This document shows, piece after piece, positions 51,371-59,672 of a DNA stretch of 64,000 nt. The notes under the pieces are model-generated. The model worked only from the letters and a program-made list of their open reading frames with translations. It made no database searches and was not told where the DNA came from. The stretch is from the NCBI RefSeq assembly GCF_003100395.1, contig NZ_CP029210.1:682001-746000 (forward strand), read 5' to 3'. Within the stretch, counting starts at the first letter, position 1. Each line of letters begins with the position of its first letter. Made by a program: the position numbers and the translations under genes. Source of the DNA: Aquabacterium olei (GTDB lineage: Bacteria; Pseudomonadota; Gammaproteobacteria; Burkholderiales; Burkholderiaceae_C).

Positions 51371-52915
51371 GTGTCCACGTCGCCGAGCCGCCCCGCGCTG
51401 AACGCGCCACTCGACCTCGACCTGGACGCGCCGGCGGACGACGACCGCGACACGGTGGCCGAGACCCGGCCCCTGCCCGACCCCACGCCCTCGGAGCGGA
51501 CGCCCGAACGCCCGGACCTGTTGCCCAGCATCGGGCACATCGGCCGATACGCGCTCAAGTACGTGATCGGCGAAGGCGGGCTGGGCACGGTCTACGCGGC
51601 CTATGACCCGCTGCTGTCGCGGCTGATTGCCATCAAGACGCTGCACGTCGACCTGCCGCAGGCCGACCGGGCGCAGTTCGATGCGCTCTTTCTGAACGAG
51701 GCCAAGGCGGCCGGCAGCCTGAACCACGCCCACATCGTCACCGTGTACGACGCCGGTGCCAGCGAGCGCGGCCCCTACATCGCGATGGAGCTGCTCAAGG
51801 GCAAGGACCTGCGGCAGCTGCTGCAGATGGGCTGGCAGCCCTCGCCCATTCAGGCCGCGCTGATCGTGAGGCGGGTGGCCGATGCGCTGAGTTACGCGCA
51901 CCACAAGGGCGTCATCCACCGCGACATCAAGCCGGCCAACATCTTCATGGTCGGCCGCACCCAGCCACGCGTGCTGGATTTCGGCATCGCCCGCATCCGG
52001 CAGGTGGAGTCGCTGGCCCAGCGCGACGATCCGCAGAGCCGCTTCCAGGACATCGCCGGGGGCTCGCCGTACTACATGGCGCCCGAACAGATGCGCCGTC
52101 TGCCGGTTGACCGCCGCGTGGATGTCTACGGTCTGGGAGCGGTGCTGTACGAGCTGCTGACGGGCCGGCGGGCCATTGCGGGCGACACGCTGGAGGCCAT
52201 CACCGATGCGGTGCTGAACGGTCCCCGCGAGCCGGTGCGTGCCGTGAACCCCGCCGTGCCCCAGGCGCTGTCGGGCATCGTCGAGCGCGCGATGGCGCGG
52301 GATCCGGATCAACGCACACGGTCGGCCCGGCGGCTGGCTCAAGAGCTGCGTGACTGGCTCGAGATCGCCGAGCGGGCCCAGGAAGGGCTGGCCGGCCATG
52401 GTGACGCCGCCTTGCCGAAGATCGGGCGAGACGCCGCCCGGGAAGCCCGTTCCGGCGGCACACGACCGCATCGGCGCCTGCTCGGCGGTGTGGTGGCGGT
52501 GGTTGGCGCCGCAGCCGTGGCCGGCTGGTGGATGAGCTCGACCCCGACCGCCCGGCGTGTCGCCGCATCCCAGGTGGCCGCGGTGTCATCGACGCCACCC
52601 CCCGCACGGGCGGCTGTCGCTGAATCGCGCTCGCTCCCGCCGCTCGCTGCGCCCCCACCCGCGTCCGCGGCCGTGGCGACCTCCGGTCCGGTGGAGGCGG
52701 CGGACACGACCCCGGGCACCGTCCGTCTCGCCATCAGCCCCTGGGGCGAGGTGGCGGTGGACGGCGAGGTCAAGGGCGTCACGCCCCCGCTGAATCAGCT
52801 GAAGCTGGCGCCCGGCCGGTACACCGTCACGATCCGCAACGGCGAGGCGCCCGTTTTCCGGCAGACTGTCGAGGTGCAGCCCGGTCGTGAGCTGCGCATC
52901 CGCCACAAGTTCTGA
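51371..52915 (+). CDS. Serine/threonine protein kinase with transmembrane helix and PEGA domain
   Basis: A 514-aa Hanks-type kinase. The kinase domain (about 58-330) keeps the essential residues: GEGGLGTVY loop, Lys89 in IAIKTL, catalytic Asp185 in HRDIKPAN, DFG at 203-205, and APEQM. One transmembrane helix (about 365-385, LLGGVVAVVGAAAVAGWWM) follows, then a Pro/Ala linker and a C-terminal PEGA-type beta domain (GTVRLAISPWGEVAVDGEVKG). The start is GTG. The next gene, 11 bp on, encodes a lipoprotein, so the pair may sense the periplasm or partner a secretion system; the substrate is unknown. Confidence 0.9.
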   Translation: MSTSPSRPALNAPLDLDLDAPADDDRDTVAETRPLPDPTPSERTPERPDLLPSIGHIGRYALKYVIGEGGLGTVYAAYDPLLSRLIAIKTLHVDLPQADRAQFDALFLNEAKAAGSLNHAHIVTVYDAGASERGPYIAMELLKGKDLRQLLQMGWQPSPIQAALIVRRVADALSYAHHKGVIHRDIKPANIFMVGRTQPRVLDFGIARIRQVESLAQRDDPQSRFQDIAGGSPYYMAPEQMRRLPVDRRVDVYGLGAVLYELLTGRRAIAGDTLEAITDAVLNGPREPVRAVNPAVPQALSGIVERAMARDPDQRTRSARRLAQELRDWLEIAERAQEGLAGHGDAALPKIGRDAAREARSGGTRPHRRLLGGVVAVVGAAAVAGWWMSSTPTARRVAASQVAAVSSTPPPARAAVAESRSLPPLAAPPPASAAVATSGPVEAADTTPGTVRLAISPWGEVAVDGEVKGVTPPLNQLKLAPGRYTVTIRNGEAPVFRQTVEVQPGRELRIRHKF

Positions 52916-52926
52916 CCCCACACACC

Positions 52927-53472
52927 ATGAAGTCTGTATCAAGCCGTCGTCCCCAGGGAGGGGCCGTGTCCGCATGGGCGCGCCACGCGCGCTGGCTGAC
53001 CGTGCCGGCCTTGCTGGCGCTGGTCGCCTGCCAGAGCGGGCCGACCCGTCCGGGCGTGGACCCGGGCGCGCCGCCTGTGTTGACGTCGGCCACCCCGACG
53101 GCAGCGGCCGCCCCGGCCTCACCGCCGCCCGCTGCGCCTGTTGCCCTGCCTGCGGCGGAGCAGGCCCTGGCGCAAGGGGTGCGCTCGTACCAGGGCGGCA
53201 AGTACGCGATGGCCGAAGTGCAGCTCAAGCTGGCACTGAAAGAAGGCCTGGCCGCGTCGGCAGACCGTGCCAGCGCACACAAGCACCTGGCGTTCATCTA
53301 CTGCACCAGCCAGCGCGAGAAGCTGTGCCTGGACGCTTTCAAGGCTGCCCGGGCCGCGGACCCGGCCTTCGCGCTGAGCAAGACCGAGTCGGGTCACCCG
53401 ATGTGGGCGCGCACGTACCAGCGTGCCATGGCAGAGACGCGCCCGCGCGCAGCTCGCAAGACGGCGCGCTGA
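52927..53472 (+). CDS. TPR-like lipoprotein, resembles TssQ-type proteins
   Basis: A 181-aa lipoprotein. The signal peptide ends with the lipobox LVAC in ALLALVACQSG, giving an acylated Cys. After a Pro/Ala linker (about 45-75) comes a helical repeat region: AEQALAQGVRSYQGGKYAMA, HKHLAFIYCTSQREKLCLDAF and ESGHPMWARTYQ. This layout resembles lipoproteins placed near type VI secretion kinases (TssQ type) in Burkholderiales, but no secretion genes are in this window. It lies 11 bp after the kinase gene and is probably co-transcribed. Two internal Cys may pair. Confidence 0.72.
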   Translation: MKSVSSRRPQGGAVSAWARHARWLTVPALLALVACQSGPTRPGVDPGAPPVLTSATPTAAAAPASPPPAAPVALPAAEQALAQGVRSYQGGKYAMAEVQLKLALKEGLAASADRASAHKHLAFIYCTSQREKLCLDAFKAARAADPAFALSKTESGHPMWARTYQRAMAETRPRAARKTAR

Positions 53473-53491
53473 GCGCCGTCCCGAAGCAGGC

Positions 53492-55051
53492 TCAGTCCAC
53501 CAGCGCGATCTCGAACTTGCGGTCGCCCTGACGGGCCCAGCGCAGGGCCTCTTCGTTCAGCAGGTGCAGCGTGCGCGGGTGTTGCTCGGCCCAGCGGCGC
53601 GACAGCATCAGGCGCGTGCGCGTACGGCCATGCCGCAGGGCCGCCACTTCTGTCGGCAGGTCGACCCGTGCATGGTGCAGGATCAGCGCCAGCCTGAGGC
53701 ACAGCACCTGGTTCATCAACGCTGTGTCGTGCAGGAACTCGGCGAGCTTGATCAGTTCGCCGCGCTGACCCAGCACCAGCGTGGCCAGCCGCCGCAGCTG
53801 CGATTGCGAGAAGCCCGACGCATCCACATGGCCCAGCAGGTAGGCGCTGTGCCGGTGGTGGTCGTGGTGAGACACCATCATGCCGATCTCGTGCAGGGCG
53901 GCGGCCCAGCCCAGTTCGCGCACGTCTTCGCCGTCGCCGGATGTCTGGCCTTCCCGCAGGCTGCCCCACAGTTGCAAGGCGCGCTGGCGCACCCGTTCGG
54001 CCTGCAGTGCGTCGACCTGGAAACGTTGCTGCAGCTCGCGCACCGAGCTGTCGCGCGGGTCGGGCAGGCGGTGGTTGCGCGCGGCCTCCACGCGCTCTTC
54101 CAGATCGAAGATCACGCCCTGGCGCAGCGCGCCCTTGGCCGGTCGCAGCGCCTCGATGTCGAACTGCATGGCCAGCGTGTAGAGGATGCTCAGGCCGCCA
54201 CCCAGCACCGCCTTGCGCTCGGGCTTGAGCCCCGGCAGGTTGAGTGCGTCCTGGTGGCCGGCCTCGATGCAGCGCGAGATGCACCAGCGCAGCGCGTCGG
54301 CCGTGATCGTGCCGTCGGTGATGCCGTTGGCCGCCAGGATCTGCGAAACCGCACCCACGGTGCCCGATGAGCCGAGCGCCTCCTGCCACTGGTCACGCTG
54401 GAACAGCGTCAGCGCCTCTTCCAGTTCCGCCCCGGCGGCAATCTGCGCAGCCCGGAAGGCCTCGGCCGTGTAGCGCCCCTGCGGAAAGTGCTGGAGCGAC
54501 AGGCTCACGCTGCCCACGCCGAAGGATTCGGTGCGCTGCGGGGTGCGGCCGTGGCCCAGGATCATCTCGGTGGAGCGCCCGCCGATGTCGATCACCAGAC
54601 GGGGCAGTTCGCTGGCCTGCAGGCGCGCCACGCCCTGGAAGATCAGCCGGGCTTCTTCGCGGCCGGAAATCACCTCGATCGGGTGGCCCAGGACCAGGTT
54701 GCCGCGTTGCAGAAAGGCATCACGGTTGCGGGCCTCGCGCAGCGTCTGCGTCGCCACGGCCCGCACCTGCCACGGGGCAAAGCCCTTGAGGCGCTGCGCA
54801 AACAGCGCCAGGCAGGCCAGGCCACGCTGCGTCGCTTCTTCGGTCAGCAGGCCACGGGCGTCCAGTCCGGCGCCCAGGCGCACCGTTTCCTTCAGGTAGT
54901 CGACCCGCTTGTAGCGTCCCTTGCTCAGCTCGGCAATCTCGAGCCGGAAGCTGTTGGAGCCCATGTCGATGGCGGCCAGCAGATGGGGGAAGCGGCTGGT
55001 TTCAAGGGTGCCCTGGCCCTTGGCCGTCTTGGTGCGCAGCAGTGTGTCCAT
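53492..55051 (-). CDS. ppx: Exopolyphosphatase (Ppx/GppA family)
   Basis: A 519-aa Ppx/GppA phosphatase, which removes terminal phosphates from polyphosphate or converts pppGpp to ppGpp. The actin-like ATPase core is clear: LAAIDMGSNSFRLEIAEL, VDYLKETVRLGAGLD, ATQTLREARN, LVIDIGGRSTEMILG and GSSGTVGAVSQIL. A C-terminal HD-like domain (about 310-500: AALHEIGMMVSHHDHHRHSAYLL) is present, as in the long form. ATG 55051 has GGAGG upstream; an earlier ATG at 55075 is also in frame. Ppx versus GppA cannot be decided from sequence alone. Confidence 0.88.
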   Translation of the reverse strand: MDTLLRTKTAKGQGTLETSRFPHLLAAIDMGSNSFRLEIAELSKGRYKRVDYLKETVRLGAGLDARGLLTEEATQRGLACLALFAQRLKGFAPWQVRAVATQTLREARNRDAFLQRGNLVLGHPIEVISGREEARLIFQGVARLQASELPRLVIDIGGRSTEMILGHGRTPQRTESFGVGSVSLSLQHFPQGRYTAEAFRAAQIAAGAELEEALTLFQRDQWQEALGSSGTVGAVSQILAANGITDGTITADALRWCISRCIEAGHQDALNLPGLKPERKAVLGGGLSILYTLAMQFDIEALRPAKGALRQGVIFDLEERVEAARNHRLPDPRDSSVRELQQRFQVDALQAERVRQRALQLWGSLREGQTSGDGEDVRELGWAAALHEIGMMVSHHDHHRHSAYLLGHVDASGFSQSQLRRLATLVLGQRGELIKLAEFLHDTALMNQVLCLRLALILHHARVDLPTEVAALRHGRTRTRLMLSRRWAEQHPRTLHLLNEEALRWARQGDRKFEIALVD

Positions 55052-55130
55052 CGGCGTATTGTCCTCCGACTGCATGACAGTCCCGCCGAGGCGGCCGGGG
55101 CGGTGTTGACAGGTTTGCTAGGATCACTGG

Positions 55131-55982
55131 ATGACCCTGTTTTACATCGTCGCTGTCACCTTCCTCGGCGGCGTGATCTCTGTCGGCCTGGCCGCGGCCG
55201 TGTCGGCGCCCTTGCTGGGCCTCATCGTCCGTCACCTGGTCAGCCTGTCCACAGGGGTTCTGCTCGGCACGGCCCTGCTGCATGTTCTGCCTGAAGCCTT
55301 CGAAAGCGACGTGGCACCGCACTCGCTGTTCCTCACGCTGCTGGGCGGGTTGATGTTCTTCTTCCTGCTGGAGAAGGCCGAGCTGTACCGCCACGGTCAC
55401 CACCACGAGCACGACGACCACGACCATCACCACGGGTTCGATGCCGAGCAGGCCGGGCGCGGTGGCTGGAGCGTGCTCATCGGCGACAGCATCCACAACT
55501 TCTGTGATGGCGTGCTGATCGCGGCCGCCTTCCTGGCCGACCCGCACATCGGCGCGGTCACCGCCCTGGCCATCATCGCGCACGAGATCCCGCAGGAAGT
55601 GGGCGACTACATCGTGCTGGTCAACGCGGGCTTTTCACGCATGCGGGCGCTGACCTACAACATGATCTCGGGCCTGGCGGCGGTGGTGGGCGGCGTGCTG
55701 GGCTACTTCCTGATCGCGCCGTGGCAGGCCTATCTGCCTTACATGATGGTGGTGGCGGCCAGCAGCTTCATCTATGTCGCCGTGGCCGACCTGATCCCGC
55801 AGTTGCAGAAGCGTCTGCACTGGCGGGACACCGCCTTGCAGATCGTGTGGCTGGCGGTGGGGCTGGGGATGATCGGCCTGATCGTCAGCGGCCTGCACGA
55901 ACAGGGCCATGGCACGGGCCACGCGCACACGCCGGACCACGCGCACGAGCCCGCTCCGGCCGAGCAGACCCCGGCGCGCTGA
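55131..55982 (+). CDS. ZIP family divalent metal transporter
   Basis: A 283-aa inner-membrane protein with about eight spans. The ZIP signature helices are GDSIHNFCDGVLIA and IAHEIPQEVGDYIVL, which form the metal site. Between the third and fourth spans lies a His/Asp-rich loop (HGHHHEHDDHDHHHG) and the C-terminus is also His-rich (HGTGHAHTPDHAHE), both expected to bind Zn2+ or similar ions. It would import zinc (or Fe/Mn) into the cytoplasm. It diverges from ppx; TTGACA at 55104 lies upstream but has no well-spaced -10. Confidence 0.88.
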   Translation: MTLFYIVAVTFLGGVISVGLAAAVSAPLLGLIVRHLVSLSTGVLLGTALLHVLPEAFESDVAPHSLFLTLLGGLMFFFLLEKAELYRHGHHHEHDDHDHHHGFDAEQAGRGGWSVLIGDSIHNFCDGVLIAAAFLADPHIGAVTALAIIAHEIPQEVGDYIVLVNAGFSRMRALTYNMISGLAAVVGGVLGYFLIAPWQAYLPYMMVVAASSFIYVAVADLIPQLQKRLHWRDTALQIVWLAVGLGMIGLIVSGLHEQGHGTGHAHTPDHAHEPAPAEQTPAR

Positions 55983-55989
55983 ACCCGCC

Positions 55990-56910
55990 TCAGCGTCGTG
56001 CTTTCAGGGGCGCGCTGGCCTGAGTGGCCCCGATGCCGGCCAGCACGATGAGCGCCATGCCGAGCACCGCGATGCCATGCACCGGATCGTCGAACAGCAG
56101 CACGCCCAGGACGAAGGCGTGCGCAATGCCGAGGTACTGCAGGCTGGCCATCGCCAGCGCGTTGCCCCGCGCATAGGCCCGCGTCATGCAGACCTGGGCC
56201 AGTGTGGCGAACAGGCCGGTGCCCAGCAACCACATCAGCGTGGTGCCGGTGGGCGGTGTCCAGCCGTGCCCCTGGTACAGCAGTTCGACGGCGCTGATGA
56301 GCAGGCCCGACACCGCACCGAACACCGAGAAGTAGAAGACGACCCGCACCTCGGGCTCGCCCGCGCGGCCCAGGCTGGCGACTTGGAAATAGGCGGTGGC
56401 CGACAGCGTGCCCGAGACCAGCCCGACCAGGCCGGGCAGCCACAGGTCACGCTCGATGGTGGGCCGCAGCACCAGCGTCACCCCAAGGAAGCCGATGGCG
56501 ACGGCCGCGAGCAGCGGCATCGGCACGGCGGGAGCGGCCTGGCCTCGCCAGCGGCGCCACGCCACCTGCAGCACCAGAAACACCGCCATCCACACCGAGG
56601 ACATGTAGTTCAGCGTGACCGCGGTGGACAGCGGCAGCGTGCCCAGCGTGTAGAACCACATGGCCAGCGCCGAGACGCCCGAGGCCCCGCGCTGCAGGTG
56701 CAGCATCGGAACGGCGGTGCGCAGGTTCAGGCCCGTGCGCCACGCCAGCAGCCCCATCAGCACCGCGCCCACACCCCCACGAAAGAAAACGACCTCCCCG
56801 GTGGAGGCCGTCTGGGAGGCCATCTTCACGCAGACGCCCATCAACGCGAACAGCACGGTCGCCGTGACCATGAGCCACGGCGCCGACAGGCGGTTGAAGG
56901 CGGCGCGCAA
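55990..56910 (-). CDS. EamA/DMT family transporter
   Basis: A 306-aa membrane protein with ten predicted spans made of two EamA halves. Each half begins with a typical segment (WLMVTATVLFALMGVCVKMAS; LPGLVGLVSGTLSATAYFQVA). VFFRGGVGAVLMGLL and LNYMSSVWMAVFLVLQV fit the drug/metabolite transporter group. Substrate unknown; related proteins export amino acids or other metabolites. It lies 9 bp after the Rieske oxygenase stop on the same strand, so the two are probably co-transcribed. It is convergent with the ZIP gene (7 bp). Confidence 0.85.
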   Translation of the reverse strand: MRAAFNRLSAPWLMVTATVLFALMGVCVKMASQTASTGEVVFFRGGVGAVLMGLLAWRTGLNLRTAVPMLHLQRGASGVSALAMWFYTLGTLPLSTAVTLNYMSSVWMAVFLVLQVAWRRWRGQAAPAVPMPLLAAVAIGFLGVTLVLRPTIERDLWLPGLVGLVSGTLSATAYFQVASLGRAGEPEVRVVFYFSVFGAVSGLLISAVELLYQGHGWTPPTGTTLMWLLGTGLFATLAQVCMTRAYARGNALAMASLQYLGIAHAFVLGVLLFDDPVHGIAVLGMALIVLAGIGATQASAPLKARR

Positions 56911-56919
56911 GGGCGAGGA

Positions 56920-58062
56920 TCAGGGACGGTCGTCGGATTCGGCCGGCCAGGCCATGGCACGGCGGTACCACTCGTGGAAGTGCTGCATGCCGTCTTCCAT
57001 GGGGCTCTGGTAAGGACCGACTTCGTTGTCACCGCGTGCCAGCAGCGCCTTGCGGCCCGCGTCCATGCGCTCGGCGATCTCGTCGTCCTCGATGCAGGTC
57101 TCCATGTAGGCGGCCTGCTGGGCCTCGACGAACTCGCGCTCGAAGGCGGCGATCTCTTCGGGGTAGTAGAACTCCACCACGTTGAGCGTCTTCTGCGGGC
57201 CCTGCGGGTACATGTTCGACACCACCAGCACATGCGGATACCACTCGACCATCATCGTCGGGTAGTAGGTCAGCCACACGGCGCCCTGCGAAGGCTTCTC
57301 GCCGCCGCGGTACTTCATGACCACGTCGTGCCACTTCTTGTAGACGTCGGAGCCCGGGCGGTCGAAGGTGGACGCCACGCCCACTGTCTGCACCGAGTAT
57401 TCCTTCGCCATGTCCCAGCGCAGGTCGTCGCAGGTCACGAAGTTGCCCAGACCGGGGTGGAAGGGGCCGACGTGGTAGTCCTCCAGATAGACCTCGATGA
57501 AGGTCTTCCAGTTGTAGTTGCACTCGTGCAGCTCGACGCGGTCGAGCACGAAGCCCGAGAAGTCCAGGTCGCCGCCCGGCTTGAAGCGCGCGTCGATGCC
57601 GGCCAGGTCGGCCGCGATGTCACGGCCGTTGTCCTCGAACAGCAGGCCGTTCCAGTCGCGCACCTTGTAGTTGTTCAGGTTCAGGCACGGGTCGTGGTCG
57701 AAGTGCGGCGCGCCGATCAGCTCGCCCTTGTGCGAGTAGGTCCAGCGGTGCAGCGGGCACACGATGTTGTTGCGGCTGTGGCCGCGGCCCTTGAGCATGA
57801 CGGCCTGGCGATGGCGGCAGACGTTCGAGATCAGCTCGATGCCGTCCTTGGTGCGCACCAGCGCGCGGCCTTCGCTCTCCTGGGGCAGGGCGTAGTAGTC
57901 GCCGACCTCGGGCACGCTCAGGGCGTGGCCGAGGTAGCGCGGACCGGACTGAAAGATGCGTTCGAGCTCCTCCTTGTACAGTGATTCGTCGAAGTAGACG
58001 GACACGGGCAGCTGCGTGCGGCTGCGGCGAAGGGCGTTGAGCGCAGGACTCAGGTCGGACAT
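56920..58062 (-). CDS. Rieske-type ring-hydroxylating oxygenase alpha subunit
   Basis: A 380-aa Rieske non-heme iron oxygenase. The [2Fe-2S] ligands are Cys82-x-His84 and Cys102-x2-His105 (NVCRHRQ, VCPLHRW). The catalytic domain has His197 and His202 in VYLEDYHVGPFHPGL, with an Asp before them as the inter-subunit electron bridge. No beta subunit, ferredoxin or reductase gene is nearby. ATG 58062 is preferred; an ATG 18 bp upstream is possible. Such solitary oxygenases near xseB are common in this order and their substrate is not known. Co-transcription with the EamA exporter suggests export of a product or substrate analogue. Confidence 0.86.
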   Translation of the reverse strand: MSDLSPALNALRRSRTQLPVSVYFDESLYKEELERIFQSGPRYLGHALSVPEVGDYYALPQESEGRALVRTKDGIELISNVCRHRQAVMLKGRGHSRNNIVCPLHRWTYSHKGELIGAPHFDHDPCLNLNNYKVRDWNGLLFEDNGRDIAADLAGIDARFKPGGDLDFSGFVLDRVELHECNYNWKTFIEVYLEDYHVGPFHPGLGNFVTCDDLRWDMAKEYSVQTVGVASTFDRPGSDVYKKWHDVVMKYRGGEKPSQGAVWLTYYPTMMVEWYPHVLVVSNMYPQGPQKTLNVVEFYYPEEIAAFEREFVEAQQAAYMETCIEDDEIAERMDAGRKALLARGDNEVGPYQSPMEDGMQHFHEWYRRAMAWPAESDDRP

Positions 58063-58387
58063 GATCCCCAGGATCTCCAAAAACCAATGTCAACCCCCTC
58101 TGGCTGCTGGTGGGACGGGGCCCATGCGGCATCCAGAGGTTTGAAAAATCCCTCAGGCCCGCGGTGAGCCGTCTGGACGGCGCCGGGCGCGAGGGGCCAC
58201 AAAAAACCCGAAATGCCATCGAAGAGGACCATTCCGGGGAACCGTACATTGTACCTGCGGGCTTTCCCCGAGGCAAAGCCGTTGCCTGATCCCGGTCAAG
58301 CCGAAGGGGTGGCGCCGGCCCCGTGCGCAAGCGGGCAGCGGCGCGCGACAGTACCGAGGGAACGCACAGGGCCCGGGCGCGTCGAAA
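58063..58387. promoter_or_regulatory. Divergent regulatory region between the Rieske gene and xseB
   Basis: For the minus strand, TTGCCT (58271-58276), 17-bp spacer and TACAAT (58248-58253) form a good sigma-70 promoter giving the Rieske gene a leader of about 180 nt. That leader contains A/T-rich runs (TTTTTT, TTTTTC, GGTTTTT) between GC-rich segments, but I found no known riboswitch. Nothing here looks like a gene. Confidence 0.5.
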
Positions 58388-58393
58388 TAGAAT
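58388..58393 (+). promoter_or_regulatory. Likely -10 box of xseB-ispA-dxs
   Basis: TAGAAT lies 42 bp before the xseB ATG in the correct orientation. The -35 region is weak, so only the -10 is claimed. Confidence 0.4.
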
Positions 58394-58434
58394 ACGCGTT
58401 TGCCCGCAAGCCGGGCCTCACCTCAGGCAAGACC

Positions 58435-58692
58435 ATGGCCAAGTCCTCCGCCGGCGGCGCCGGTTCCCTCCCTGCCGAAGTCGCACTGCCCGCGACCTAC
58501 GAAGCGGCACTGGCCGAGCTCGAGCAGCTCGTGGGCCAGATGGAAAGCGGCGCCTTGCCCCTGGAGCAACTGCTGGGCAGCTACCAGCGGGGCGCGCAGT
58601 TGCTGCAGTTCTGCCGCACCCGCCTGGAGGCCGTCGAGGCACAGGTGAAGCTGCTGGAAGACGGCCAGCTCAAGCCCTGGGACGACGCATGA
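58435..58692 (+). CDS. xseB: Exodeoxyribonuclease VII small subunit
   Basis: XseB (85 aa) is the small subunit of exonuclease VII, which with XseA degrades single-stranded DNA. The core [39 protein letters not shown] and [17 protein letters not shown] is the family helix pair. ATG 58435 lies at the known family start; the open frame from 58213 is untranslated leader. It overlaps ispA by four bases (ATGA). The large subunit gene is not in the window. Confidence 0.93.
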   Translation: MAKSSAGGAGSLPAEVALPATYEAALAELEQLVGQMESGALPLEQLLGSYQRGAQLLQFCRTRLEAVEAQVKLLEDGQLKPWDDA

Positions 58693-59618
58693 CCGGATCT
58701 GCCGTGTGGGGCCGCTGGTCGGCCGATGTGCTCGCCCTTGTCGAGGCCGCACTGGACACCTGGGTGCCGGCCCGCGCGCCCGCCCGCCTCGGAGAGGCCA
58801 TGCGCTACGGCGTGCTGGATGGTGGCAAGCGCCTGCGCGCGCTGCTGGTGCAGGCGGCGGCCGAGGCGGTGGGTGCCTGCGGCACACCCGCTGGGGCCGA
58901 GGCCGCGTTGCGTGCAGCCTGCGCGGTCGAGCTGATTCACGCCTATTCCTTGGTGCATGACGACATGCCGTGCATGGACAACGACGTGCTGCGTCGGGGC
59001 AAGCCCACGGTGCACGTGGCCTACGGCGAGGCGTGCGCCATGCTGGCCGGCGACGCCATGCAGGCGCTGGCCTTCGAGGTGCTCACGCCCGATGAAGGCG
59101 AGGGCGCCGGTGTCGATCCCGCGCTGCAGGCCCGCCTGGTGCGCCTGCTGGCGCGGGCCTCGGGCGAGTCCGGCATGGCCGGCGGCCAGGCCATCGACCT
59201 GGCCAGTGTGGGTCAGGCACTCGACGAGGCCACCCTGCGCGACATGCACCAGCGCAAGACCGGCGCCCTGCTGCGTGCCAGTGTGCAGATGGGCGCGGCC
59301 TGTGGCGGGGTCGCCCCCGACGCCCCGGCGTGGGCCGCCCTGACCGACTACGGCCATGCCATGGGGCTGGCCTTCCAGATCGTGGACGACGTGCTCGATG
59401 CCACCCAGGGATCCGACAAGCTGGGCAAGACCGCGGGCAAGGATGCCGGGGCCAACAAGCCCACCTACGTGAGCCTGCTGGGTCTGGAAGGCGCTCGCGC
59501 CGAAGCGGACGCCTTGCTGCAGCAGGCGCTCGATGCGCTGGCCCGCAGCGGGCTGGGTGCCGACGCCACCGCGCCGCTGGCCGCCCTTGCCGAGCGCATC
59601 GTGCGCCGTGACCACTGA
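58689..59618 (+). CDS. ispA: Farnesyl diphosphate synthase (polyprenyl synthetase)
   Basis: IspA (309 aa) adds isopentenyl diphosphate to DMAPP and GPP to give farnesyl diphosphate. Both Asp-rich motifs are present: the first in [17 protein letters not shown] and the second in [21 protein letters not shown] and [11 protein letters not shown] are further family blocks. The small residues before the first motif fit short-chain synthases. It follows xseB with overlap and precedes dxs, the usual xseB-ispA-dxs unit for isoprenoid supply. Confidence 0.96.
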   Translation: MTGSAVWGRWSADVLALVEAALDTWVPARAPARLGEAMRYGVLDGGKRLRALLVQAAAEAVGACGTPAGAEAALRAACAVELIHAYSLVHDDMPCMDNDVLRRGKPTVHVAYGEACAMLAGDAMQALAFEVLTPDEGEGAGVDPALQARLVRLLARASGESGMAGGQAIDLASVGQALDEATLRDMHQRKTGALLRASVQMGAACGGVAPDAPAWAALTDYGHAMGLAFQIVDDVLDATQGSDKLGKTAGKDAGANKPTYVSLLGLEGARAEADALLQQALDALARSGLGADATAPLAALAERIVRRDH

Positions 59619-59672
59619 GTGCCCCTGGCTCGCTCGTACCAAGAACAAGCAATCCCCCCTAGGATGACGACC

